32,589 nt of DNA from an uncultured Ilumatobacter sp. (GTDB lineage: Bacteria; Actinomycetota; Acidimicrobiia; Acidimicrobiales; Ilumatobacteraceae). The notes under the pieces were generated by a model. It was not told the origin of the DNA. It did not search any database and worked only from the letters and a program-made list of their open reading frames with translations. Numbering within the stretch: the stretch's first letter is position 1; each line of letters opens with the position of its first letter. A program made the translations under genes and the position numbers. Below, one piece after another: positions 17,815 through 24,826 of the stretch. The stretch spans positions 1-32,589 of the forward strand of contig CALFRK010000166.1 in NCBI GenBank assembly GCA_937919625.1, in the 5' to 3' direction.

Positions 17815-18339
17815 TCAGCCGGCGGTGATCTGGCTGACGATCTCGTCGAACGCGGCGTCGGCGTAGGCGATCATCTCTTCGTCGGTTCGGTCCTGGATCG
17901 GGTGCGGTGTGAACACCCTCGCCATCGCCGAGTAGCCGAGCGACTTCGACTGTGACTCGGCGGCGGTGACGAACTCGCTCGAGGCCACGAACACGCCGGG
18001 AATGCCACGAATTTCCAGATCGCTGATGTCGTGCACACTGCACGACGTGCAACTGCCTCAATCGGCAAGTGCTTCGATCACCACCTGGCATTCCATCGCA
18101 ATCTCGTGGCGCAGGTCGACCGGTGCCGGCTTGGCAAACGTCGGCTTCTTGTAACGCTTGACATTGGCGCCGACCTCGTGGAGCCGTTGCTCGATGCGGT
18201 TGAGGAAGATGTCGCCGCGCGGCTTCGAGATGTCGAGCAGCCCGACGGTCAGCCCATCCAGCGAAGCCGGTCGCGCGAGACGGGCACGTTCGGCGAGCGT
18301 GCGCTCTCCGGTCGGATCGAGAATCGTTCGTGTGCTCAT
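17815..18339 (-). CDS. UGSC-family selenoprotein with in-frame UGA (Sec94)
   Basis: One 174-residue gene is read from ATG 18339 to TGA 17815-17817 through an in-frame UGA at 18060-18058 (codon 94). A clear Shine-Dalgarno (GGGAGAA, 18352-18346) precedes the ATG. The UGA falls in ALAD-U-GSCTSCSVHDISDLE. That matches the UGSC motif, which names a known selenoprotein family found in marine metagenomes, where U is Sec or Cys. Downstream sequence stays in the same frame and keeps family-like content (IPGVFVASSEF). A perfect 8-bp stem with a GUG loop begins 12 bases after the UGA, as expected of a bacterial SECIS. The UGSC and CTSC cysteines suggest a redox site. The enzyme's reaction is unknown. 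It is cotranscribed with the thioredoxin-fused gene 23 bases upstream. A nonsense-mutated pseudogene is the main alternative. Confidence 0.88.
18028..18046 (-). promoter_or_regulatory. Candidate bacterial SECIS stem-loop
   Basis: On the mRNA the UGA is followed, after 11 bases, by GUCGUGCA-GUG-UGCACGAC: eight perfect pairs and a three-base loop starting with G. The loop begins 20 bases after the UGA, inside the 16-37 base window generally used for bacterial SECIS searches. It sits within the coding sequence, as bacterial SECIS elements do. Recognition by SelB is inferred. Confidence 0.72.
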
Positions 18340-18362
18340 GTCGGCTTCTCCCAGGTCGATGA

Positions 18363-19799
18363 TCAGTATCGCACTTCACGGGTGACAGGTTTTGAACCCA
18401 TCTCGCCGTTGACCCAGCCGGGAATGACCGACGACAACAACCCGGCCCCACCGCCGGTGTAGGCGAGCATCAGCCCGTCGGGTCGGAACTTTGGAAGGTC
18501 GGCGGTGCTCATTCCGGCTGGGATGCCCTCGGCGATGCCGCCGGCTCCGCGCTCGAGCTTGGCGGCGGGTGTGGTGAGCCGCATGTGCAACTCGAACAGG
18601 ATCCGGTCGCGATCCCACCCTGCCTCGGCGAAAACGCGGGCGTGTTCAGGGCCCAGCACCAAGATCGCGTCGAAGCCGAGCACGAGCTTGTGGTGGTGCA
18701 GGACCTGGAGTTGAGCAGCGAGCGTGCTCGCCAAGCTCTCTGGCATTCGTGACAGCTGGTCGATCAGGCCACGCGGGCCTTCGCCGGCGAACACCGTGAT
18801 GGCGTCGACCCCTGGCTCGACGCCATGTTGACCCGCCAGGGTTCCGATCGGCGATCCGGCATCGTTCTCGGCGAAACAGAAGCTGAGCTTGGCAGGATTG
18901 CCGTGAGCCGCCCGGTCGATCTCGCCAGGGCGCCCGCCGCCGACATTGCGCACGATCAGCTGCAGTGCCCGCCCGATCGTGGAGTTGGCTCGATTGCCCT
19001 GGCCGAGCGCGTTGATTTCCGAGTTCATACCGATCGCTCGTGTGCCAGGCCCGCTGCACACCAGCACCGGGCCGACCGGCATCGTTGTGGCCAACAGGCC
19101 GTGCATGTTGAACTCGTTGTTGCAGACGGCCTCGACGGCGGTCAGCACCCACGGCATGTATTCCGGCAGGCAGCCGGCCATGACTGCAGATATCGCCACC
19201 TTCTCGACCGTGACGTCGACGAGGTCGGGTGGCACTGTGGCCACGATCTCGTCTGGCGCCCGCGAGGTGCCGGTGAGCATCTTGAGCACCCGCTGCTCTG
19301 TGGGTGGCACGACAGGCAGTCCGTCGGTCCAGCCACGGGTGAACATCATTTCGATCTCGTCTTCGGCGTCGGCCACCTCGATCCGCCTCGACCTCAGCAC
19401 GCCGCCTCCGTGGCGCACGTTCAGCTCGTCGACGAGATCGGGGTCGACGCTTTTCGAGCCGCAGCCGGGTCGCATGAGGGGGAGCCCGTCGCCGAGCCCA
19501 GAGATGCCCGTGAACTCCTCCCAGGCGGTGCGCAGCCAACCAAACGTGCGGTCGACCTCGACTCCGTCGATGACCCTGATCAACGTGGGCACCGTCTCGA
19601 TCTCGTGGTGCCAACTGACACCGAGGTCGGCGTCGTAGATCGCCGCTGGATCGCCTGGGAAGTTCGGGTCGTCCTGCGTGTAGACGGTGAGATCGGTGAC
19701 CGTGGCGAGCTGCTGCAACACTGGCACGACGGTTTGACAGGTCTCGCAATCGCGCTTGACGACCACCACGAATCCGTCCGGCAGTATCGGCTTACCCAT
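18363..19799 (-). CDS. Thioredoxin domain fused to UGSC-associated domain
   Basis: 478 residues from ATG 19799. Residues 1 to about 100 form a thioredoxin-like domain with a CETC redox motif (Cys18, Cys21) after a β-strand (FVVVVKRD) and a cis-Pro turn TVPTL (Pro71). A linker with PGCGSKS (Cys113) leads to a large domain of about 330 residues. That domain has MFTRGWTDGLPVVPPTEQRV (about 151-170), ISAVMAGCLPEYMPWVLTAVEAV, NMHGLLATTMPVGPVLVCSGP, NALGQGNRANSTIGRALQLIVRNVGG and FCFAEND. I recall this domain only as a conserved uncharacterised protein found beside UGSC proteins; that recollection is not verifiable here. It lies just upstream of the selenoprotein, so the CxxC could recycle the Sec/Cys centre. 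The reaction is unknown. Confidence 0.75.
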   Translation of the reverse strand: MGKPILPDGFVVVVKRDCETCQTVVPVLQQLATVTDLTVYTQDDPNFPGDPAAIYDADLGVSWHHEIETVPTLIRVIDGVEVDRTFGWLRTAWEEFTGISGLGDGLPLMRPGCGSKSVDPDLVDELNVRHGGGVLRSRRIEVADAEDEIEMMFTRGWTDGLPVVPPTEQRVLKMLTGTSRAPDEIVATVPPDLVDVTVEKVAISAVMAGCLPEYMPWVLTAVEAVCNNEFNMHGLLATTMPVGPVLVCSGPGTRAIGMNSEINALGQGNRANSTIGRALQLIVRNVGGGRPGEIDRAAHGNPAKLSFCFAENDAGSPIGTLAGQHGVEPGVDAITVFAGEGPRGLIDQLSRMPESLASTLAAQLQVLHHHKLVLGFDAILVLGPEHARVFAEAGWDRDRILFELHMRLTTPAAKLERGAGGIAEGIPAGMSTADLPKFRPDGLMLAYTGGGAGLLSSVIPGWVNGEMGSKPVTREVRY

Positions 19800-19948
19800 C
19801 TGGCGAACCGTATCGGTTCTGCCGCGTCAGCTCGCCAGCGAGGCAAGTTGGGGCGGTCGGGAGCAGGGTCTTAGTGCTCGGGATGATCCCGTTCGTTCGG
19901 GAGCCACGGCTTTGGGCGATCTCGTGACGGCTGCGTATCGCTAACTCC

Positions 19949-20764
19949 TTACCAGGTGACGAGTGGGAAACGTGTCTCGTCGAGCGGGTCGCCGACCTTC
20001 AGGCCCTCTGGCTCGTAGGGCGGGGACACTTGCCACGGGCGCTCGGCCCACACGGCGTCGTCACCTACCCACCTCAAACTGACGGCGCGGCGAGACTTCG
20101 ACAGCGATGGGTTACCCGGCGCGTCGTGGAGCGTGCGGTAGTGGAAAACGATCACGTCACCGGGCTCGACCTCGAACGACAAAACACGGTGCTGATCGGG
20201 ATGTTCGGCGATCATGGTGTCGATGTCGGGAAGCAACTCGTAGCGGTCGATCTCATTCGAGTACGGCGTGTGGTCGATGAACTTGCGAGGAATGAACCAG
20301 CGATTCCACAGGTGTGACCCGGCAACAAATCGCAGGGCCGCATTGGTCGGTACGGCATCGAGGGCGATCCACATGCTGACGTTCTGGTCTCCGTCGACCG
20401 AGTAGTACGGCTGGTCGTGGTGCCACGGAGTGCGCTCGGCCGCACCCGGTTCTTTTACGAGCACGTGCTCGTGAAAGAACCTTGCTGTCGTCGACTGCAT
20501 CAGCTCAGCAGCAACCCGGGCGAGACCACTCTCGAACACCACCTGGCGATACTCGGGAACGTTGTTCCAGGTGACGTAGTCGCTCCAGAACCCAACCGAC
20601 TGATCGGGGTTGGTGTACCAATGTGACCACTCGCTGGGATGGTTGCGGTTGTACTCGACGCCCAGGGTGAGGCGTTCGATCCAAGACGCGTCGAGCACCT
20701 TGCGCAGGACCGCAACACCATCGCGCTGAAACGCCTCGATCTCAGTGCCAGAGGTGACGTTCAT
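19949..20764 (-). CDS. Phytanoyl-CoA dioxygenase (PhyH) family oxygenase
   Basis: 271 residues. This is a non-heme Fe(II)/2-oxoglutarate-dependent dioxygenase fold. The metal triad is readable as H115-x-D117 (TPWHHDQPYY) and His213 (YRTLHDAPGN), with Arg225/226 in SKSRRAVSLRW placed to bind 2-oxoglutarate. The N-terminal FQRDGVAVLRKVLD is the usual opening of the family. It probably hydroxylates a small organic substrate; which one is not evident. It is the last of four same-strand genes (metY, CoA-binding, dehalogenase-like, PhyH) and begins 12 bases after the dehalogenase-like stop. A possible link with the dehalogenase-like neighbour is inference. Confidence 0.9.
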   Translation of the reverse strand: MNVTSGTEIEAFQRDGVAVLRKVLDASWIERLTLGVEYNRNHPSEWSHWYTNPDQSVGFWSDYVTWNNVPEYRQVVFESGLARVAAELMQSTTARFFHEHVLVKEPGAAERTPWHHDQPYYSVDGDQNVSMWIALDAVPTNAALRFVAGSHLWNRWFIPRKFIDHTPYSNEIDRYELLPDIDTMIAEHPDQHRVLSFEVEPGDVIVFHYRTLHDAPGNPSLSKSRRAVSLRWVGDDAVWAERPWQVSPPYEPEGLKVGDPLDETRFPLVTW

Positions 20765-20776
20765 GTCTTAAGAATC

Positions 20777-21952
20777 TCACACATGGTCGGACTCGGCGGG
20801 CGCGGTCGATCCTGGCCACCAGTGCTTGGGAAGCAACCGCTTGCCGTGTTCTTGGCGGTCGGCCAGCTTCAACGCAAGCCTGGGGGAGCGAGCGGCCAAC
20901 TTCACCCACCACCGGCTCGACTGCTTCGAATAGTCACGGTTGTAGGGGCACACACGGATACACACCGAACAGTCGGTGTTCACTTTCGACCAGTAGTTGA
21001 AGCACTTCACCCCATCGACCGACCACTTCTTCACGCCGATGATGTTCGAACGGTTGTGGCGCTCGGTCGAGGGTTTGCCCCCTGGGATCGCCTTTGCTGG
21101 GCAGGCATCGGTGCAACGGCGACAGCCATCGCAGAACCGTTCGACGCCGAACGACTTGGGCCGATCGCGAGTCAGCGGCATATCGGTGAATATCTTCCCG
21201 AGCCGAAGCCGCGGCCCGAACTCGGGCGTGATCAACAGCCCGTGGCGGCCATACTCGCCCAGCCCGGCCTCGAGCGCGTAGGGGATCGCCAGCGCCGTGT
21301 CGTTCATCGACGGGATCGCCAAATAGCCGAGGTTGCGAATGTATTGGGCGATCGTGAGCAACACCACCGAATCGAGCGAGTAACCGAGACCAGTCGCCGT
21401 GCCCGCCAAGGCGGACGGCGCCGTCCGCGTCAGATCGTGGTCCATCGACTGTCCGATCACGATCACGTTGGTCAACTCAGCGGGAAGATCGTTGGGTTTG
21501 GCGCCACCGGTTCGAACCGAGAACCGCTCGGTGTAGGTCCAGCGCTGGTCGAATGGTGCGATTCCGACGAGATCAGCTCCGACCACTTTGGCGACATGTT
21601 TGACGTCTTGTGAGGCAGCGTCGGGCGAGTCGAAATCGATCCGTTCGCCGGCACCGTCGCGCAACATCGAGAGCGGATCGAGAAATCCGTCTCGGCGGTC
21701 GTCGTGCTCGTACATCTCGGCGAAGATGTCGGTCACGTGCCAGGCCGCGTTGCGTAAGGCGTAGTCGTGCTGCGTGAAGCCAGCAGCGGCTCGCCAGTCG
21801 GTCAGCGGTCGCCGATAGGTCGAGTAGAAGCGGTCGGAGGCGTCCGACTGCACCTCTGGGTCCCAACGCGATCGCGAGAATACGTCGTCGACCTGTGAGA
21901 ACCGCTCGAACGACTTGAGCACCTCGTAGTTGTGGTGGAGTTGGTTGGTCAT
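20777..21952 (-). CDS. Reductive-dehalogenase-like cobalamin/Fe-S protein, no Tat signal
   Basis: 391 residues. Two ferredoxin-type clusters are clear: Cys274, 277, 280 and 284 (CDGCRRCTDACP), and Cys317, 328, 331 and 335 (DCSVCIRVCP). The part before them matches reductive dehalogenases closely in motif order: GADLVGIAPFDQRWTY, the (A/G)-rich TGLGYSLDSVV, AQYIRNLGYLAIPSMNDTALAIPYALEAGLGEYGRHGLLITPEFGPRLRLGKIFTDMPL. Many family members read GRNG where this has GRHG (His237). There is no Tat signal and no membrane anchor gene nearby, so it is probably cytoplasmic. QueG, which shares cofactor types, is less likely because these RdhA-specific stretches are present. Substrate unknown. It is 6 bases after the CoA-binding gene and 12 before PhyH. 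Confidence 0.85.
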   Translation of the reverse strand: MTNQLHHNYEVLKSFERFSQVDDVFSRSRWDPEVQSDASDRFYSTYRRPLTDWRAAAGFTQHDYALRNAAWHVTDIFAEMYEHDDRRDGFLDPLSMLRDGAGERIDFDSPDAASQDVKHVAKVVGADLVGIAPFDQRWTYTERFSVRTGGAKPNDLPAELTNVIVIGQSMDHDLTRTAPSALAGTATGLGYSLDSVVLLTIAQYIRNLGYLAIPSMNDTALAIPYALEAGLGEYGRHGLLITPEFGPRLRLGKIFTDMPLTRDRPKSFGVERFCDGCRRCTDACPAKAIPGGKPSTERHNRSNIIGVKKWSVDGVKCFNYWSKVNTDCSVCIRVCPYNRDYSKQSSRWWVKLAARSPRLALKLADRQEHGKRLLPKHWWPGSTAPAESDHV

Positions 21953-21958
21953 AACTGC

Positions 21959-22435
21959 TCAGATCAAGACCGTGCGGCGGTTGTCGATGATCCCGGTCAC
22001 GAACCCGGCGCAATGCAACCCGCCGGCGAACCGAGCATGTTCGATCTTCAAACAACGGTTCTGCACGACATCGAGGCCGGCCGCTGAAGCCTTCGCGGCG
22101 GCCTGGTCATGGCTCAACCCGAGCTGGAACCACACCGCCCCGGCGCCGCCATCGACAGACTCCTGAACAACCGATGGGAGATCCTCGTGGCGGCGGAACA
22201 CGTTGACGATGTCGGGTGGCTCTGGCAGATCTGCGAGCGACGGGTAAACCGGTTGCCCGAGCGCCTCGGTCTCATGTGGGTTGACGTAGTACACGCGCCA
22301 ATCGGTCTTGCCGGCAAGATAGGTGGCGACGAAATTACTGGCGCGGCTGGGCTTGGACGACATGCCAATGATTGCGACCGAGCGCGTGCGCTGCATCAGC
22401 GCTAGTCGATCGGAAGCTCGTTCGAGGATCGCCAT
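21959..22435 (-). CDS. CoA-binding domain protein
   Basis: About 158 residues from ATG 22435; a GTG at 22438 adds one residue. It is a single Rossmann-like CoA_binding_2 domain with SVAIIGMSSKPSRASNFVATYL at the N-terminus, VYYVNPHETEALGQPVYPSLADLP in the middle and VWFQLGLSHDQAAAKASAAGLDVVQNRCLKIEH, including the conserved Cys of NRCLKIEH. These proteins bind a nucleotide or CoA; no enzymatic activity is established for most. The start overlaps the metY stop as TGATG, a classic translational-coupling arrangement. The pairing with metY is a plausible functional link. Confidence 0.9.
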   Translation of the reverse strand: MAILERASDRLALMQRTRSVAIIGMSSKPSRASNFVATYLAGKTDWRVYYVNPHETEALGQPVYPSLADLPEPPDIVNVFRRHEDLPSVVQESVDGGAGAVWFQLGLSHDQAAAKASAAGLDVVQNRCLKIEHARFAGGLHCAGFVTGIIDNRRTVLI

Positions 22436-23730
22436 CACAAACCTGCTTGCGACGCGGAGAGGGCCTGGTCGAGATCGGCGCAGATGTCTTCGGCGTCTTC
22501 GATCCCGACCGAGATCCGAATCAGGTCGGGATCGATCCCGCCGGCGACGAGAGCTTGATCGGAGAGCTGTTGGTGGGTGGTCGAGGCGGGATGGATCACC
22601 AACGTACGGGTGTCGCCGATGTTGGCGAGATGTGATGCGATGCGAACACTTTCGATGAAACGTGAGCCGGCCACCCGTCCGCCCTTCACGCCGAACGCAA
22701 ACACGGCGCCCGGCCCCTCAGGCAGGTAGCGCTGAGCCCGTTCATACCATGGCGAGTCGGGGAGGCCGCTGTAGCGCACCCACTCGACGAGAGGGTGATC
22801 GGCTAGGAAACGGGCAACCTCCAACGCGTTCTCCACGTGCTGGCGCATCCGCAGTGCCAATGTCTCGAGCCCCATCAGGAACAAGAACGCGTTGAACGGG
22901 GTCATCGTCGCTCCGATATCTCGGAGTTGTTCCGATCGGACGCGGGTGAGAAAGCCGTACTCGGCGAAGTTGCCCCACCAGCTCAGCCCGCCGTAGGCCG
23001 GCATCGACTCGGTCATCAACGGGAATCGACCGTTGTCCCACGGGAACTGGCCAGACTCGATGATCGCCCCGCCGAGCGAGGTGCCGTGCCCGCCAATGAA
23101 CTTGGTCACCGAGTGCAACACGATGTCGGCGCCGTGCTCGATCGGCCTACACAGGTAGGGCGTCGCCATCGTCGAGTCGACGATCAGCGGGAGTCCGTTG
23201 GCGCGGGCGACGTCGGCGAGACCGGCGAAGTCGGGAATCATCCCCGAAGGGTTGGCGATCGTTTCGACGTAGATCGCCTTGGTTGCCGGTGTGATCGCCG
23301 CCGCCACGGCCTCGGCCTCTGGCTCAGGCAAGAAGGTGGTCTCGACCCCGAACCGGGCCAGCGTGACCTCCATCAGGGTTCGTGTGCCGCCGTATAGCTG
23401 GGCGCTGGCGACGATGTGGTCGCCCTGTCCGGCGAGCGCCGCCAGTGTGAGGAACTCGGCCGATTGTCCGCTCGACGTACCGATCGCGCCGAGGCCGCCC
23501 TCCAACGAGGCCACTCGTTCTTCGAAGGCGGCAACGGTCGGGTTCGAGATCCGGCTGTAGATGTGGCCGAAGGTTTGCAGGGCAAACAGGTTGGCCGCCT
23601 CGTCGGTGTCGCCGAACACGTACGACGATGTCTGGTAGATCGGTACGGCGCGGGCACCGGTGGCCGGGTCGGGGCGGCCACCCGCGTGCACGGCGCGGGT
23701 GCGGAACCCGGGAGGGTCACCATTGGTCAT
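22435..23730 (-). CDS. metY: O-acetylhomoserine (O-acetylserine) sulfhydrylase
   Basis: 431 residues from ATG 23730 (MTNGDPPGFRTRAVHAGGRPDP); the open frame extends to 23847, but the extra part would overlap the divergent transporter gene. It is a PLP-dependent fold-type I enzyme of the Cys/Met metabolism family. Opening motifs are AVPIYQTSSYVFGDTDEAANLFALQTFGHIYSRISNPT, the substrate-loop YGGTRTL and the Schiff-base Lys in LHSVTKFIGGHG. Length and the FGHIYSRISNPT pattern favour MetY (sulfide plus O-acetylhomoserine to homocysteine) over cystathionine γ-synthase. It heads the four-gene unit and is divergent from the EamA gene with only 47 bases between starts, so both promoters must lie in that gap. 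Confidence 0.93.
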   Translation of the reverse strand: MTNGDPPGFRTRAVHAGGRPDPATGARAVPIYQTSSYVFGDTDEAANLFALQTFGHIYSRISNPTVAAFEERVASLEGGLGAIGTSSGQSAEFLTLAALAGQGDHIVASAQLYGGTRTLMEVTLARFGVETTFLPEPEAEAVAAAITPATKAIYVETIANPSGMIPDFAGLADVARANGLPLIVDSTMATPYLCRPIEHGADIVLHSVTKFIGGHGTSLGGAIIESGQFPWDNGRFPLMTESMPAYGGLSWWGNFAEYGFLTRVRSEQLRDIGATMTPFNAFLFLMGLETLALRMRQHVENALEVARFLADHPLVEWVRYSGLPDSPWYERAQRYLPEGPGAVFAFGVKGGRVAGSRFIESVRIASHLANIGDTRTLVIHPASTTHQQLSDQALVAGGIDPDLIRISVGIEDAEDICADLDQALSASQAGL

Positions 23731-23777
23731 CAGGCCATCATGGCCGATCCGCTCGCACGACGTAGCGTGCTGTCCGT

Positions 23778-24698
23778 ATGTCGTTCGCCGCCCAACCCAA
23801 AGAGGTCGCTCCTTCGTCGGCTCCCGAGCAGGTGCAACTCGCTCCACGAGACTGGTTGATGCTGGCCGTCCCCGGCGTGATCTGGGGGTCGAGTTTCTAC
23901 CTGATTGCCGTGGGTCTCGATTCGTTCTCGCCCTATCTGATCACCTGGTTGCGGATCAGCTTCGGTTTCTGCGTGATCGCTTCGGTACCCGCCACCCGAC
24001 GCTCGATTCCGTCGTCTTCGTGGTTGCGAATCGGTGTGTTGGCGGTCGTCTGGATGGCTGTGCCGCTGTCGTTGTTTCCGCTCGCCGAGCAACGTGTCTC
24101 GTCGAGCGTCACCGGGATGCTCAACGGCGCCAACCCGATCTTCACGGCGATCGTTGCTGCCACGATTGCACGCGCTCTGCCTCCGGGTCGGCAACTGCTC
24201 GGGTTGGGTGTCGGACTCGTGGGGGTCGTGCTGATCGCCGTGCCTTCCTGGTCGGACGGGTCATCCAGCGCCGGCGGTGTCGTCATGATCCTGGCAGCTC
24301 TGGTGTGTTACGGAATCGCGCTGAACCTGGCCGGACCAATTCAGAGACAGCTCGGTTCGCTGCCGGTGATCGGACGCGCGCTAGGGATCGCCCTCGTGCT
24401 GACAGCTCCGTTTGGCATCGCGGCGATCTCCGACTCGACATTTGAGTGGGGGAGCGCCGCCGCAGTCTCCGTGTTGGGCGCTTTCGGTACCGGCGTGGCC
24501 TATGTCGTGATGGGGTCCAACGCCGGCCGATTCGGCAGCACGCGGGCGTCGTCGACGACGTATCTGATTCCCGGGGTGTCGATCGTGCTCGGGATCTCGT
24601 TCAGAGGCGAAAGCGTCGAGTTGATCGCGTTGGTGGGGAGTGTGGTGGCCGTGCTAGGCGCATACCTGGTCAACACGATCACGCGTCCTGCTCACTAG
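23778..24698 (+). CDS. EamA/DMT-family transporter
   Basis: 306 residues with about ten predicted membrane helices in two EamA repeats. Repeat 1 opens WLMLAVPGVIWGSSFYLIAVGLDSFSPYLITWLRIS, and repeat 2 has VVMILAALVCYGIALNLAGPIQ and ends RASSTTYLIPGVSIVLGISFRGE, with the family's helix-end motif. A polar N-terminus of about 28 residues precedes helix 1. EamA proteins export amino acids or other small metabolites; the substrate is unknown. Being divergent from metY, it might be coregulated with sulfur amino acid metabolism, but the sequence shows no direct sign of it. Confidence 0.92.
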   Translation: MSFAAQPKEVAPSSAPEQVQLAPRDWLMLAVPGVIWGSSFYLIAVGLDSFSPYLITWLRISFGFCVIASVPATRRSIPSSSWLRIGVLAVVWMAVPLSLFPLAEQRVSSSVTGMLNGANPIFTAIVAATIARALPPGRQLLGLGVGLVGVVLIAVPSWSDGSSSAGGVVMILAALVCYGIALNLAGPIQRQLGSLPVIGRALGIALVLTAPFGIAAISDSTFEWGSAAAVSVLGAFGTGVAYVVMGSNAGRFGSTRASSTTYLIPGVSIVLGISFRGESVELIALVGSVVAVLGAYLVNTITRPAH

Positions 24699-24826
24699 GG
24701 CGTGATGTCTCGGTTCGCTCGGGCGACTCGGTAGCCATCGACAACTTTGCTGCCGAGGCCGGACAGCACCTGCCCGAGGCGGCTCGGCTGACCCACCGCG
24801 TCGGGACTGCCTGATACCGTCGTGAC

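Noticed and set aside
18058-18060. UGA read as a nonsense mutation splitting the gene into two pseudogene halves
   Set aside because: The UGA sits at the family's Sec position, both halves are intact, and a SECIS-like hairpin follows. A random nonsense mutation would not be expected to coincide with these.
19800-19948. Riboswitch or attenuator before the thioredoxin-fused gene
   Set aside because: There are short overlapping complementary runs (CGGGAT/ATCCCG and TCCCG/CGGGA near 19880-19902) that could form alternative hairpins, but they are too short and match no known riboswitch class.
20639-21613. 324-residue plus-strand open frame
   Set aside because: It is antisense to the dehalogenase-like and PhyH genes, both with clear active-site motifs. 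High GC content leaves long antisense frames open.
20777-21952. Epoxyqueuosine reductase QueG
   Set aside because: Cofactor motifs are similar, but the long stretches before the Fe-S cysteines match reductive dehalogenases better, and QueG-typical N-terminal motifs are absent.
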